DNA from: Zarea fungicola
Lineage: Eukaryota > Ascomycota > Sordariomycetes > Hypocreales > Cordycipitaceae
Direction of reading: 5' to 3'
Length of the DNA stretch: 64,000 nt
Assembly: GCA_900169235.1 (NCBI GenBank)
Contig: FWCC01000410.1
Coordinates: 1 to 64,000, forward strand
A program made the translations under genes and the position numbers. This document shows positions 33,688 through 45,724 of this stretch, one piece after another. The notes beneath the pieces are model-generated. The model saw nothing but the letters and a program-made list of their open reading frames with translations. It made no database searches and was not told where the DNA came from. Position 1 is the first letter of the stretch, and every line of letters starts with the position of its first letter.

Positions 33688-33841
33688 GGATGTTGATGTA
33701 CATGTATTAATGCATTTTTCTATGTATATTGTCATATTAGAGCAGATGATGCTGTGAAGACGTTGTAAAGAATGTTGATGTACATGTATTACTGCATTTG
33801 TTGTCATATTAGAGCAGATGCTGTAGTGGATGAGTTGCTGG
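33670..33841 (+). repeat. Tandem repeat of about 70 bp starting in the last codons of the preceding gene
   Basis: GAGCAGATGATGCTGT starts at 33670 (ends of CDS) and 33740, and the related GAGCAGATGCTGT starts at 33812, so periods are 70 and 72. Each unit also carries ATGTTGATGTACATGTATTA and a GTCATATTA end. The repeat duplicates the stop-codon region and proximal 3' UTR. Confidence 0.85.
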
Positions 33842-34347
33842 AGTCCAGGTTTAAATGGATGTAATACAGCATTCATTGTACGTATATTTTCATATTGCCG
33901 TATAAAGTTAAAAGTTAAAGGTGCATATTTACCTGCTTTCATTACATTTTCAGTGTACACATTTCACATAACAAGTGATTTGACTCTTTTTTATTGTACA
34001 TCTAAAGCCGTGGCATCATTCATTCTAGGTCATTACAAAGTCGACTATACATGGACTGTAACCAATCTCCATCATAAAAAAAAAGAGAGAAAAAGAGAGA
34101 AAAAAAAAGGATAAAAAAATAAAGGAATAAAAAAACAACTCTTGTGTTAATATTCGCTCCGACTCATAAATGCCCCAAAATGGTAGTTGTAGTGTATAAA
34201 TGCAGCAGTCGTGGGGTTTTTGTCATGATGAAATTGGTTTGGTATCCGCTTGCCGTGTAATCGTAAAGGCGTGTTCTGTATTCCAAAAAAAAGGAGGAAA
34301 AGAATAAAGAAGAAAGGAGAAAAGGAGAAAAATGATAAGAAAAAAAA
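33842..34347. other. Convergent AT-rich spacer
   Basis: Contains purine-rich AAAGAGAGAAAAAG tracts near 34080 and 34300. Probably overlapping 3' UTRs of two convergent genes; no gene seen. Confidence 0.35.
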
Positions 34348-36376
34348 TTAAAACCCCCCACCCAAAAGCAAGGCAGCACTCCCAATGCCAACCGCCCCAA
34401 GCGTCTCACCCCACGACTTCTTTCGGGGCCGGTCTCGTCTATCCCTGTGGTGGCTGCTGCTGCTGCCGCCACCGCTTCTGTAATGTCTATCATTGCGATC
34501 GTGATGGTCGCGGTCATGGTGGTCGCCGCGACTCCTGCGCGATGAGTTGCCCTCGCTGTAGTAGTCGCGACGGCGGTCATGGTTGTAGGAGCTGGGCGCG
34601 CTGCTCGAGTGCTCAAACTCTTGCGGTTCAGGGTCAAATCGAACGTGAGTCTTTTCGCCTCTATTCTTGAGAATGGGTTTGGGCTTGACATTTGTAGAGG
34701 GAGACGTCTTGGTGGGGGCGTTGACAATGATGGGATAGCTCTTGGTTCCCTTGTCCTGATGGCGTTCGCGCGGCTCATAGTCGGTGGAGTCGCTGTCATA
34801 GAGAATGTCATCGTCGCTGAGGTGGTTCTTGGAGTCTGGGTTGCGGCGCTTCTCGTCGTCATAGCCGTCATAGCCGCTGGAGTTTTCGCGGCGTGGTGGC
34901 AGGGGTGGACGAGGCGAGCGTGCAGAGCGGCATTCGGCACTCTTGCGGGCAAGCTCGGCAATCTCGTCGCGGGTGAGTCGACCGAGAATGGCAACATAGT
35001 CGGGTCGGGCTTCATAGCGGACGCCGGCATTATCGAGAGCTTCGGGGCTGATGAGGGTGCGTCTAACCTTGGTCCATTCGGCATCGAGGGGAATTTCCCT
35101 ACCATAGCGATCGGGCGCAAGCCTCATGGGCCGGTTGGGACTGGTATTCCGGTAGTTTTGCTGCGCGGTAGATGGATCAGAAGGGTTGGCAGAGTGATAT
35201 CGCGGAGACGCCGCTAGCATTTGTGATGTAGGCGAGTGGGAGAGCCCATCAGGCCTATTTGGCGCAAGATAGCTGTGCTGGGTCTGGGGCGAGGTCGAGT
35301 TCAATTTCATGGCCGACATTCCGTTGTTCATGCTGTCCATGGTGACCAAATCTTTTGTTGAAATGAGGGTCATGGATAAGTCGGCTCTTTTTTCCAGTTC
35401 CATGTCCGCAGGAGCGTTGAAGGAGTACTGAGATGGGAGCACTGTAGCAGACAGCTTATCAGACAAGTGGCCGTCATCTTTTACACCGGGAATGGCATTT
35501 GCGCCGACTGGCGACGGTTGCGTCTCCTTTGGCGGGATGATGGGTATCTTGGGCGGCACGGCGGGTACATGGACAGGGGAGCGGACGACTTGGGGGGCCG
35601 TGTTGGCTTCGAATTCGGCGACAGTCTGGTAGGTTGGGTTGGTGCCACAGTTGCGATGCCATGCAGAGCCAAGTTTGCGAATGTATACTCTAATCGCAGT
35701 CTAGGGGGCGGGATATGTTAGCGGCGGCTGTGAGGAGTGGCGGCGGTGAAAGTAGAGGTGATTTGCATACCTTGTGAGTGTCGAGTTCGTCGGATGTAAA
35801 GTCTTCCTTTAACAGTTCGGCCCTAAATTCTCGCCAGATGGCTTCGGAGTCGGTGTCGGGGGTACCAGCATGGCGAGTAAAGACGCGAGAAGCCATTACA
35901 TCCATTTCTTCCGTGATTTCATCGAGCGTGGCATGAGCCGGTGGCGGGGTCGACTCTTTATTAGTCGTATTGCTGGGACGGACCTGGACGGTGTCCAAGA
36001 AGAAGGCGACATTCATTTCCTCGTGGGCAATCTTTGCGGTGACGGAGGCGATGCGATCAGCCAGAGCGGCGACGTCGGGTGGACCGGTGGCATTTTCGTA
36101 TCGAGCGAGGACGGTGTCGAGCTGCTTGAGGGCGAACTCGCAGTCCTCGACGATGGGCTGGAGCTGGCGGGTGTAGACGGCGGAGTCGGGCTTGTTGAGG
36201 ACAGACTGGGCATCGGCAGCCTCTCCGCGCAAATGGCGGAGGGAAATGTGCATCTGGCGGACAGCGACAGCGGCATCATCAAAGGATGGCGGGGGTATTT
36301 GTTTGGTGCGCAGATAGAGGGTTCGGGCAAAGGCATCGACGGCGTCGATGTGAAGGGCCGTAGGGCTGCCGTTCAT
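34348..36376 (-). CDS. Uncharacterised, largely disordered protein with helical N-terminus
   Basis: Exons 36376-35771 and 35700-34348 give 652 aa. Residues 1-190 are helical (AVRQMHISLRHLRGEAADAQ; CEFALKQLDTVLARYE) and may form a coiled coil. The middle is proline- and serine-rich. A basic segment around APDRYGREIPLDAEWTKV is followed by a short helix (RDEIAELARKS). The C-terminal third is dominated by Arg, Asp, His and Ser (DHHDRDHHDRNDRHYR). The extreme C-terminus is a small hydrophobic Gly/Ala/Leu stretch ending in GGGF. No catalytic motif recognised. It may be a fungal scaffold or RNA-associated protein, but no function can be assigned. The intron junction (HK/TAIRVY) is in phase. Confidence 0.75.
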
Positions 36377-37432
36377 GGCGGGCAGCTTTCTTTTCCCTGG
36401 TGGGCAGGTATTCTTTTTTTTTCTGCAGTTAATGTAACTTTTTGCCGTACGGATAGCTTGCGGACAGCTTGCGACGGCAGAGCAAAGCCTCTGCTTGGCT
36501 CTGCTTTGGCTCGTGGTTTGTCAGCCCAGGCAGAGAGATGGTGGATGACGTGTAAGTGCTGGTTGGTCAGTTATGGGTTGCTTGTCCGAGAAGCGTATTT
36601 GCTGTCTCTTGGTGTGCCTGTCAAGAAACGCAAATCTTCTTGTCAAGGACCAAACTGAGTTGTAAACAAATAAAGGCCAAGACCGAGGTGGCCGGGGTGG
36701 AAGACTGATAAAGCGTGGCCGCCTCGTGATGCGACCCAGCTGACAGCGCGGGCCGCCCGATGGAGGGACAGTGTGATTTGGTGTTTTTGCTTGTGTTTGT
36801 ACGGAGTAAGGAAGGAGCTGCTGCAGTGCTGCGGCAGGAACGACCGACCGATGGAGCAGGTGGGGTTGCAGAGAAAGGCACGCTATACGTTTCCTGTTTT
36901 GCTATATGGTAACTAGTAATGCAATACGAGGGAGAGAAAAGGTTGCCAAAATGTTTTGGAGAAGAAAGGATAGAGTCATGACAAGTGGCCAATGCTTGGT
37001 TTATTTTCTCTTGTTTTTCTTTTGCCGCGGCAGGCTGGAATTGGGTATGACTCTGCCCGTCGACGGTGTTGGGCTAGCGAGCCGCCCAAAAGAAGCAACG
37101 TCACAGGTACAAAGAGGCAAGTACCGGCAGCACCCATGGTAGTTGGTGGACAGCCGTTCGTTTGGACTCTACTTGTCTCCCACGTCGCCTCACTGATGTT
37201 CTGGCTTGCAGCAGGCCCCCACCTCCCGTCCCTCCTCACGTTTCAGTGGCCCTTGACCCTTTTAGCCCTGCATTGGCTGCATGCTGCGTTGGTTGCCCTT
37301 TGGGTCATTACTAATGGATGCCTCAGGCCGTTCGTTAACTTACTGGTTGCAGTGTTGTGCGTGGTTGTGGGTTCAGAGCCGCTAGGGGACGGCCCAGCGG
37401 GAGAAGCCTACAAAGAAGCTTCCCTTGTCAAA

Positions 37433-37481
37433 AAGGTACCTGGCCGTTGGCTCCAAACGGTACTTGGCCGCCAGGTACCTT
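37433..37481. repeat. 12-bp perfect inverted repeat, 25-base loop
   Basis: AAGGTACCTGGC (37433-37444) and GCCAGGTACCTT (37470-37481) are perfect reverse complements. A related GGTACTTGGCC lies in the loop. GGTACC-rich repeats are common in intergenic DNA of some Hypocreales; no further function is evident. Confidence 0.6.
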
Positions 37482-39054
37482 GTCGAATTCTGCTGCCTGT
37501 CAACTGCCACTGTCGCCAGCCAATGTGTGACGCGGGGGGCTGTGTGACGCTCCGTCATGCCTTCATCATTGGTCGCCCTCTTCTTCCCTCCCTGGATTCC
37601 TCTTCATTTGGCCACAGGGCTGACCCCTCTTGCTTCTTACATGCAGCTCAGCTAGTACCAGTAATCCAGTAAATACCACGATCCATTTCATTTCCGTACT
37701 CCTGCGGCAGACTGCAGGGCATTCTTCCAGGCGAAATAACCTTTACAAGTAACCTTTCGAGTACCTGCCTGCAGAAATTCTTGATTTTTTTTTTACGAAT
37801 ACGAGCAGCTCCTCTCTTGTCCCTGTTCTTGTCCACTCTCCTTCCCCTTTCTTGGTTTTCCAACCGCTTCTATTAATTGAAGATTTTTTTTTTTTGCCGC
37901 TCGTATCTTCTGCATTTCCAACCACTACGTCACTGGTCCGCCCGGCCCTATCCACTGGCACGAGCCGGCTGTGGGCCACCAAGAGAATCAACACGGACAC
38001 ACACCAGACAACCTGGTGCCCACTCACTGTTGCCACTGTCAAATAGTTCGTCAGTTAGCTCGGCCAACGACTCACTGCACTGCCTACCTAGTAGGTAGTT
38101 AATAAGACAGGCTATGCATGCACGTAAAACGGCCAGTACTCCCGGCTGATTCGGCGCTAGCAAGCACTGCCGCTCAGCCCATATCTCTGACCAAACTCTC
38201 ATCGTCCCACTGCCTCAATGGTATATTGATAGGCCAGCAAGCCAGTCATGACACTGCTGTCGGTAATAAATCTTGCATCCAGAGACATCTAACACAGCAA
38301 TAGTCTCAAGTGGCTCTACGCACCAACGCTAGCCAACTACTTCCACAACATGACTTCATCCCCATAACCCTGTCCGCTAATCAGACCAATTTCGCCACCG
38401 AGACCAGCCAATGATGATCTCAGCGAGAAGCCTCAATCCATCCATCACCAACTGGGCAAGCTATCCGGCAACCCGCTGCTTTGTCCTGCCGAAACCGCTT
38501 ACTTCTTAGCAACCCCTCGGCATCCCTGCATCCCTACGCACGACACACTCATCCCAAATCTACCCCGGCATTCACCTCCCGCGGCCACATGCACGCCTCA
38601 GAATCCGTCTTTGGCCTCCGCCAGCCCAGGCTGCTCTGAGACAAGTCACGACCCAGGCAGCCATAAGAACTATCCAAACCACCTTTGCGAACCACTCACA
38701 CGAACCAACGCATATACTATTACTCCCTTTTCTCCGCCACGCCCATCATTTCTCCTCTTGCCCCATTTCCATGCATGTCCGCATCGTACCAATTTCTTCT
38801 TTTCTTCTTTGTTCCTCAATCAAATCGGGGCTGTGTTTTCGGCGCCCGGCGCCCCTTGTTCTCTCTCTGTTCGCTCCTTGCTCCGCCACAGCCTGAGCGC
38901 GCACAACCAATCAGATATGACATGCCGCGCTTACAAAGTAGACTGTGCAAAAGAAAATACAATTAAAAATTAAAAGAAGAAATTGAACCCCTGTTTCAAA
39001 CCTGGAAAAGTGTCTTTGGTCTCTCATTTCAGCAGCTAGGCTGACGCCGGGGAA

Positions 39055-39072
39055 CACGCGCCGCTTTCCCGC
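39055..39072 (+). repeat. Left copy of imperfect direct repeat flanking the HET gene
   Basis: CACGCGCCGCTTTCCCGC matches 17 of 18 bases of the copy at 41097-41114. Looser similarity continues for about 40 more bases (an AGAACAA block in both). Confidence 0.6.
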
Positions 39073-39272
39073 TGCAACAGCGTAGGGGCCGCCTCACTAA
39101 GAACAAAGGCGAACGTCCTAGATAAGCTTCAACTCCGTTCCTGCCCACCGAACTGGCCTTTTCATGGCGTCTATTTGACTTGAAATAATTTCGTAAACGC
39201 ATCGTTGTATACTTTGCCAAGGCTCTATTAGACTGCTCATAGTCATTTATCGAATTGAGTTACCCTGCGACC

Positions 39273-41063
39273 ATGGTAAATCTTTATTCGCAACGTCTGG
39301 TCGAGGACCAATTTAGAATACTTGAATTACACCCCGGGTCAGGGAAAGATCCTCTCAAGGCGTCGCTAAAGACAGAAAATCTCCACAATGCACCCGAGTT
39401 TGATGCCATCTCCTACGTATGGGGTGATGGAAGCCGGCAGCAGCATATTGACTGCGATGGTACTGACGGCACTATTACGGAGAGTCTTTACGGCGCTCTG
39501 ATGCAGGTGAGGCATCCGCAAATTGCTCGACGAGTGTGGGCCGATGCGGTCTGTATCAATCAACAGGATACCGGAGAACGGAGCCATCAGGTGGCGCGGA
39601 TGCAACACATCTTCGGCCAAGCCTCGACGGTTGTAGTCTGGCTTGGCCGAGACTGTGGGGAGAACTTGCGTCTGGCTTTAGCGGCCATAGACTTGATATA
39701 CAAAGCCTGTATTGATTATGCGGATAGTCAAGGCGTGAAAGTGGCCGACTTGAGTTTCTCGCATCTGGAATCCATTGAGATTGTCAAAGACTCCCCGCTT
39801 GAAGCTTCGTTGGACTACGACACTTGGCTCTCAGTATCTCGTTTCTTTGCGCGATCCTGGTTTAAAAGACTTTGGTGCGTCCAAGAGATAATTCTTAGCA
39901 GGCAGTGTATTTTCCTCGTTGATATGTATACACTTCCCTGGGAGCATGTCGGCGTAGCGGCAGCCTTCCTGACCGCACACTGTTCTCGGCCTTTCCAGAA
40001 CGGACTGGCGCTTCGGTACGGCGATAGCTCTTGCCAGTGGGTCTTCGCTGCTCAGCTCTATTGGCATCGAGGCAAAGGCAACATTCTAAGTAATCTCCAA
40101 CTCTTCGGTAGCCGTGATGCTACCGACGCCAGAGATTTAGTGTATGGACTTTTGGGCTTGCAAGACTTGAAATCAACAAGCATTATTTTAGAACCCGACT
40201 ACAGCAAAAACACGGCAGAAGTGTATATTGACGTCGTCAGGGCTACAATTAATGCTGAAAGCGGCTTCCGGGTTCTCTCTAATGTACAACATGAGGAGTC
40301 CTTCCATCAAGCGCACGGCCTTCCCTCCTGGGCACCCTACTGGCCACGTGGGAGATATGTCTCGTACTTGGATCGTGGAACATGGCATGCAGGTGGAACA
40401 CAGACCCTCGAGGTAGTGTTTCCGTCGCTCTGTGAATTGCTTGCGCAGGGTATAACGTTTGATGAAGTTGTCTCCGTCAGCGATATCCACACACTGTCAA
40501 TGGATGAATATGGTTCGTTACACCCACTACCAGATCTGATGCTGCAACTATGGTTTGAATTCGCGCCGTCAGACTCAGAAAATCAGTCTTCTCATAGTCA
40601 TTTCGAAAAATTGTGCAGATCGTTGACGGCAGGGTACACAGAAAATGGGGAGGCGGTTCACCAGCTTGCCGCAGAGCAGAGCTTGACGTTTTACGCCGAC
40701 TACCTCGCATTTATTGACCGTTTGCTGCAAAGCAGTGGCCAGAAGACTCGAAGCTTCACACCATCACATCTGGCAGCTATTGAAGGGGACTGGGAAAGAT
40801 TTGCGCGGGCCGTGCGATATGCCTGCAAGTTTCGACGTATTTTTCGTACTGGAAAAGGACATGTAGGGCTAGGTCCTGCATGCACTGATATAGGAGACCA
40901 AGTATGTGTATTGGTCGGCGGCACCGTCCCTTACATGGCGCGACCGGTCGAGGAGGGTTACAACTTTCTGGGCGAGTGCTACATCGACGAGATTATGAGG
41001 GGCGAGCTATTCGAAAAGGAAGCATTGCAACACTGGGAACCAAAGATGTTGCGGTTTAAATAA
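39273..41063 (+). CDS. Heterokaryon-incompatibility (HET) domain protein
   Basis: Single exon, 596 aa, ATG at 39273 (CGACCATGG). The HET domain is near the N-terminus (about 50-200): FDAISYVWGD, VWADAVCINQQD, RMQHIFGQASTVVVWLG and the later RFFARSWFKRLWCVQEI block. The central region carries DARDLVYGLLGL and a SWAPYWP motif, usual in this family. The C-terminus (VCVLVGGTVPYMARP...NFLGECYIDEIMRGE) is the common tail of HET proteins. HET proteins act in allorecognition and programmed cell death after hyphal fusion, though many are orphans. It is intronless and bounded by a short direct repeat, so it may be a mobile or recently gained copy. Confidence 0.92.
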   Translation: MVNLYSQRLVEDQFRILELHPGSGKDPLKASLKTENLHNAPEFDAISYVWGDGSRQQHIDCDGTDGTITESLYGALMQVRHPQIARRVWADAVCINQQDTGERSHQVARMQHIFGQASTVVVWLGRDCGENLRLALAAIDLIYKACIDYADSQGVKVADLSFSHLESIEIVKDSPLEASLDYDTWLSVSRFFARSWFKRLWCVQEIILSRQCIFLVDMYTLPWEHVGVAAAFLTAHCSRPFQNGLALRYGDSSCQWVFAAQLYWHRGKGNILSNLQLFGSRDATDARDLVYGLLGLQDLKSTSIILEPDYSKNTAEVYIDVVRATINAESGFRVLSNVQHEESFHQAHGLPSWAPYWPRGRYVSYLDRGTWHAGGTQTLEVVFPSLCELLAQGITFDEVVSVSDIHTLSMDEYGSLHPLPDLMLQLWFEFAPSDSENQSSHSHFEKLCRSLTAGYTENGEAVHQLAAEQSLTFYADYLAFIDRLLQSSGQKTRSFTPSHLAAIEGDWERFARAVRYACKFRRIFRTGKGHVGLGPACTDIGDQVCVLVGGTVPYMARPVEEGYNFLGECYIDEIMRGELFEKEALQHWEPKMLRFK

Positions 41064-41772
41064 ATAGCCCATCACATTGTACTGAAATTAGAGGCGCACG
41101 CGCCGCCTTCCCGCCACAATGTACTAGCTGCCACAGTCAGAACAAGGTGGCCAATGCTGGGGATACTCCTAGAACTGGACTCTTGCAATAAATACGATTG
41201 CTGGTGTATATGATGTTTCTTGTAATATCTGTAATCCATCCATATCTTCTTTCCTCACGCATGGCAATGGTGCGCTGCTTGGTGTACCCTTCGGAATCGC
41301 ACACAGGCGAGACCTATACGCCACCAGTCAGATTCTGAAATCACATGACAGAAATCTTCAAAAGATAATGAGATTAGTACTCGCCGTATTCACTGCACTA
41401 GTCGACTCGCTTTCACATACAGTCATTGAAAGTTTGGTATTGTGTGGCAGGAGGATGGCAATTGGGATGCGCCGCGATTTTTTGGTGTTGATCCCCCGTT
41501 GTATATCAGTGCCTCAACGCAATGTCTTTGCAACACTCTACATACACCACAGTTATAGCTAAAACGAGCTAGAAAGAGAGAATACTGTCGCAAAATGTCT
41601 AGAATCCCGCACTGGAAACCTAAATGCGCCGGAAGCCAAAACAGCGCGGGATTCGCGATTTCCCCGTGACCTATGATTAATTGGTACTATAATTACATGG
41701 CATGCACATGGCAGAAAAAAATTATTAAACATTCATAATCAAACAATATGCGCCGCACTATCCTCCAAAATA
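41064..41772. other. Convergent intergenic region
   Basis: No gene seen. Contains the right copy of the HET-flanking repeat; the rest is AT-rich. Confidence 0.35.
41097..41114 (+). repeat. Right copy of imperfect direct repeat flanking the HET gene
   Basis: CACGCGCCGCCTTCCCGC, 34 bases after the HET stop codon; see the left copy at 39055-39072. Confidence 0.6.
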
Positions 41773-43823
41773 CTACTTCCCTGGTGCGCAGCGGAGGGCC
41801 AGGAAGTAATGTGCTAGAGCGTCAGCAGCCCCGGCACCTTCCACAATCTTCACCACCGCGCCAACATAACTATCAGGTCTTGTAATTACCATTATAGGGG
41901 TATCGGAGTGAACCCCGGCTTTAGTATGGGCTGCGGAGCCTTGATCAACGTATACATGATACTGATAGCTCTTGAATATCCCTGGAACGTGTTTTGACAT
42001 GTCCACCTCCGTTCGTGCCGCGTCGAAGATGATGCAGAACGTGTAAAGTCGGCTATGTGGGTTATGCTTCACATTTTGGGCATTGACTTTGCCGCGCACT
42101 TGCGTATTGGTGAAGAAAAGGCCATGCCTTAGAAGATTACTCGACAGATCCTGCAATTTTGTGCACGATTCAGAGGGCTTGCCCGCAAAAATGACAATTC
42201 GGAAAGATCCATTGCAAGGCACGGCTTGTTCAAGGCAAATCCTGTCGGCATCGATGACTCTTATCAGATCTGCCTTGATGAACAATTGACCAGGCAAGAG
42301 GTTCGCAGAGGCATGGAAACAAACAGACTTGGCTGCATGTTCTGGCGACCAGGTCAAGACGCTTGGCGAACAGCGAAAACCATGGCCGCTTACAAATGCC
42401 CGAGAATCCCCATATGGTTTCCACACGTCTGATTCATGCACTGGTAGCTCACCGTCTGCCTGCCGCTGCGGTTGTTCGTCGTATTCTGGCGTTGAAGAGT
42501 ACAGATTTGCGTATGGGTTGTCAAACTTGATGAGCGTCGTGGCAACTGTTTTCCTCTCCATCTCATATGTTTTCAGTATCTCGCGATGAGCCCAGTTATT
42601 TTCCACGGCATGAATCTTCCATGCCAGGTTCTGCGCATCCATAAATGCCGTATTCATTCCTTGACCGAGTTTTGGCTATTGAGAGCGTTAGAATAGAAGA
42701 GAATACAAGGCGTTGCAGGCAAATACTGACACTAAATGCGTGAGCAGCATCACCGCCCAAAAAGACTCTCTGGTCAAGACTCCAGCAGTCTGCTATGCCC
42801 TGTCGAATTTGATACGACGATGACCACTCAACATACTCCCATTCAATGTGATACGGGCTTATGACGGACTTGGCGATGGCTTGAATCTCAGTCGCAGTCG
42901 CCGATCGGTGAGGGTCCCAGTCGACATCGGAAGCATTGGCTATTTGTACATAGAAGCGAATCATACCGTTTTCTCGTGGGATAATCATTGCAGAGCCATT
43001 TTCCGTTCGAATAGAGCAGGCCATCTAAGAAGTAATGAGCTGGGCGTTCGATATCAAAGAAGGCTGAGATTGTTCGGTTCCACGTACCATGATGTCTGGG
43101 AAATCTGACCGCACAATGCCATCCACAACGCCCCAAATATGTGTAGGGGGCTCCATGTATTGAAAGTCTATTTTCAAAGATCTTCGTATGCTAGACTTGA
43201 CCCCTTCGGCGCTGAAGATGTACTTTGTTAAGACACCTTCGCTGGCGATTCCGTCGACATGGGCAAGCCGCGCGAGAAGGGGATATTCAGGATGGATGTG
43301 AGATTGTTCAAAAGAAGTCATAGTCCATGGTCGATCAACTTTGACCTGCTGCTTTTCCAAATCGTCTATAAAACATTGCTCAATGCGCCCCTGATGGAGC
43401 AAAGTCTGGAACTTGTATCTTGTGTCGACGTAGTCAGGACAGCTGGGTGCGGTTGCTGAACGAACGACACCTTGGTTCGCGGCTCCTGTAACCCAGAAAC
43501 ACGTCTCAAATAAACGCGCAGGGTTATTGGCCATGATGGCGCTCTTTAATCCCATGTTCTCCAGTACCTCTAGCGAATGGGGTTGAATTGCATCTGCTCG
43601 GCCTGCAGCGGTAGGGTATAGCCGGTGATCGACGATTCGAATATGATAACCCCAGGGTGCCAAGCACGACGCCAGCATAAGACCAGCTGGTCCTGCGCCG
43701 ACAATAACTAGTTGATGGAGTTGTATTGTTAATAAATTTTAGACAAGACAAAACAGCAACCTCCAATTTGGATGAATCCCACTCACCAACATCGCAGCTT
43801 TTCAACTCTGTAGTGACGAGCAT
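41773..43823 (-). CDS. FAD-dependent aromatic hydroxylase (phenol 2-monooxygenase type)
   Basis: Exons 43823-43787, 43707-43088, 43024-42731, 42675-41773 give 617 aa. Flavoprotein monooxygenase of the PheA/MobA group. It has an N-terminal GxGxxG Rossmann motif (VIVGAGPAGLML), an FAD-contacting second motif (VFLGGDAAHAFSPKLGQGMN; intron inside), and a C-terminal thioredoxin-like dimerisation domain (about 440-617) that is typical of phenol hydroxylases. Such enzymes hydroxylate phenolic rings using NADPH and O2, in aromatic catabolism or pigment/polyketide tailoring. No signal peptide. It is divergent from the O-methyltransferase at 44817, suggesting joint modification of an aromatic compound. 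Substrate unknown. Confidence 0.9.
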
Positions 43824-44816
43824 TTTGAAATAAAGGATAGGGACGACCCTAGTCACGGAATAATTTGTCCTTGCCAACTATATTTCTCAAAAAATAAAGC
43901 TTCGCGCAGATTGGCTTGATTTCGGAATAGTAGCTATATTTGTAAGGACGAGTACCACCTTCTAAATTGCCACAAAAGCCCAACAAGGGGAGCAAGACGA
44001 CAAAGCGAGCCTACAAGTAAGACTGTGGAGAATGCTAAAAAACTTTCTATTCGCATGTGACGGGTCTGATCGCCGGAGAATGAAGCTATCCACTGTGTAC
44101 GATATTAGCACTCGCTATGCACAGACACTGGTGCTCCGGTAGGCTGGTACCAATCTTGTAATTATAGCAGTATGACGCACTATGGTGGACAAGGGAGGCC
44201 AGCTCAGCTGAGGACAAACACTTACGGTAGTAGAGGACAAAATTTTATTCGTCCTGATTATGATATATGACTCTGAATGGTCTGCTCCATGTCTCTCTAT
44301 GGCCTCTGTCTAGCAAAACGTGCGCACCTAAAACAGGACTCGTCTAGCTCATAAATGCATGCTACCTGTCTTGGATACAAGAGTGTATGCCTCACCGCCT
44401 TTTCTTCCTCTTCTTCCATTCAAATTTTCGACGTCTTAGATGGAATGGCATGAGACAACTAGACGAATAAGGTAGACACTCTCCCTTTGGCCGCACGTGT
44501 TCGCTTCATGTAGCATGATCCGGCATGTGTTGTGGAACAGGTACTGTACGCTTGACGACTGTGCACAAAAGCATCTACAGCTGCAAATGCCACTTGGCTA
44601 TAAAAGGACCAACTTCAGTTGTTGGCTATTCATGTTGAACGCTGAACTGACAGCCAGATACCTCCTCCCCGACAAACCACCGCATACCTTCAGCTGCAAT
44701 AGTCTTGAGAGCCAGGCCACATCTGGTGTGGGCGCATACGTCTTAATCATATTAGCAGCTCAAGTGCCCCGCGTTACACTCAGTCATATCACCCACCCAA
44801 GTTGAAGCAGGAAGCT
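43824..44816. promoter_or_regulatory. Shared divergent region of hydroxylase and O-methyltransferase genes
   Basis: 993 bases between divergent starts, with no gene supported. A TATAAAAGG-like element occurs at 44598-44606, about 210 bases before the methyltransferase start. Confidence 0.4.
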
Positions 44817-45724
44817 ATGATTCCCAAAGAACTCATTCAAAAGGCAACTGCTGAGCTCGGAGACCGAGCAAACACAGTTCTTTGGTCAACAAAGGAGTCT
44901 GCAGAGAAACACATTGCATATGCCTCGCTCAACTCCATCGCCTTGCCCGATCATGTCGTCACATATAACAAGTACATCAATGAGACGCGCTGGGATGCCA
45001 CCATGATCACGTCGGACTACCAGTCACAATTTGGACTGTTCCTGGCCAAATTGCAGAATGCTAAACGAGGTGGATTGTTTCTTTTCTTCCTGTTCTTCGT
45101 GTCTCACTTTACTAACATAAGTTTTTAGTGTTGGAGATTGGCACTTATGTCGGATACTCAGCCATGGTCTGGTCTCACGCCACTGGAATTGATGGCCATG
45201 TTACCAGCCTTGAGTTGTTTCCTGAAATGGCCAAGGTCGCTCAAGACGCACTCAATGCAAACAATGTCCGGAATGTGGAAATTATAATCGGCGCTGCTAC
45301 AGACACGTGAGTTTGAAGAAGATGAAATGCAAAACCCCAAGTACTTGTGACAACGGACGAGCTAATAGACTCGCTGGTTAGGCTTCGGGAGATTAATCCA
45401 AAAACGCCGTATGACCTAGTTTTTATTGATGCCGACAAGGATAATTATCCAAATTACCTGTCCATCTTGCTGGAGCTGTCTCAGCCAGAGGCAGTTAATC
45501 GATTGCTGCGACCTGGCGCATTGATTATTGCCGATAATGTGCTGAGGTTCGGTCATGTCGCTGACCCGGACCTTACAACGGACTATTGGCCCTCACCTGA
45601 AGTGAAGGAAAAGGAACTCTCAGCTCTGAGAAGACTAAACGCAGAGGTTGCCCAAAACAGCAGATTTGAGACACTGATTGTGCCAATGTGGGACGGCGTG
45701 AATCTCATTCGACTGGTAGATTAA
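44817..45724 (+). CDS. Cation-dependent O-methyltransferase (caffeoyl-CoA OMT-like)
   Basis: Exons 44817-45069, 45129-45306, 45382-45724 give 257 aa. SAM-dependent class I methyltransferase: motif I VLEIGTYVGYSA, acidic residue after strand 2 (VTSLELFPE), the metal- and catechol-binding FIDADKDNY block, and GALIIADNVLRFG. Such enzymes methylate hydroxyls of ortho-dihydroxy aromatics. The last intron (45307-45381) must use the acceptor GGTTAG at 45381; the nearer AATAG breaks the frame. It is divergent from the FAD hydroxylase, which would create a phenolic hydroxyl that this enzyme could methylate. Confidence 0.9.

Larger units (their letters stand above)
36377..39272. other. Gene-free region of about 2.9 kb
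   Basis: No convincing gene. A 226-codon plus-strand frame (36992-37672) begins with ATG and has a hydrophobic middle, but lacks domain features and good codon bias. Pyrimidine-rich DNA at 38700-38900 looks like a 5' leader. It includes the inverted repeat at 37433-37481 and one copy of the repeat flanking the HET gene. Confidence 0.35.

Noticed and set aside
32839..33960. 373-codon minus-strand frame opposite the mitochondrial factor gene
   Set aside because: Antisense shadow of a conserved coding region; composition is low-complexity.
36992..37672. 226-codon frame with a hydrophobic middle
   Set aside because: No domain, no signal peptide, no supporting splice or codon evidence; kept as non-coding.
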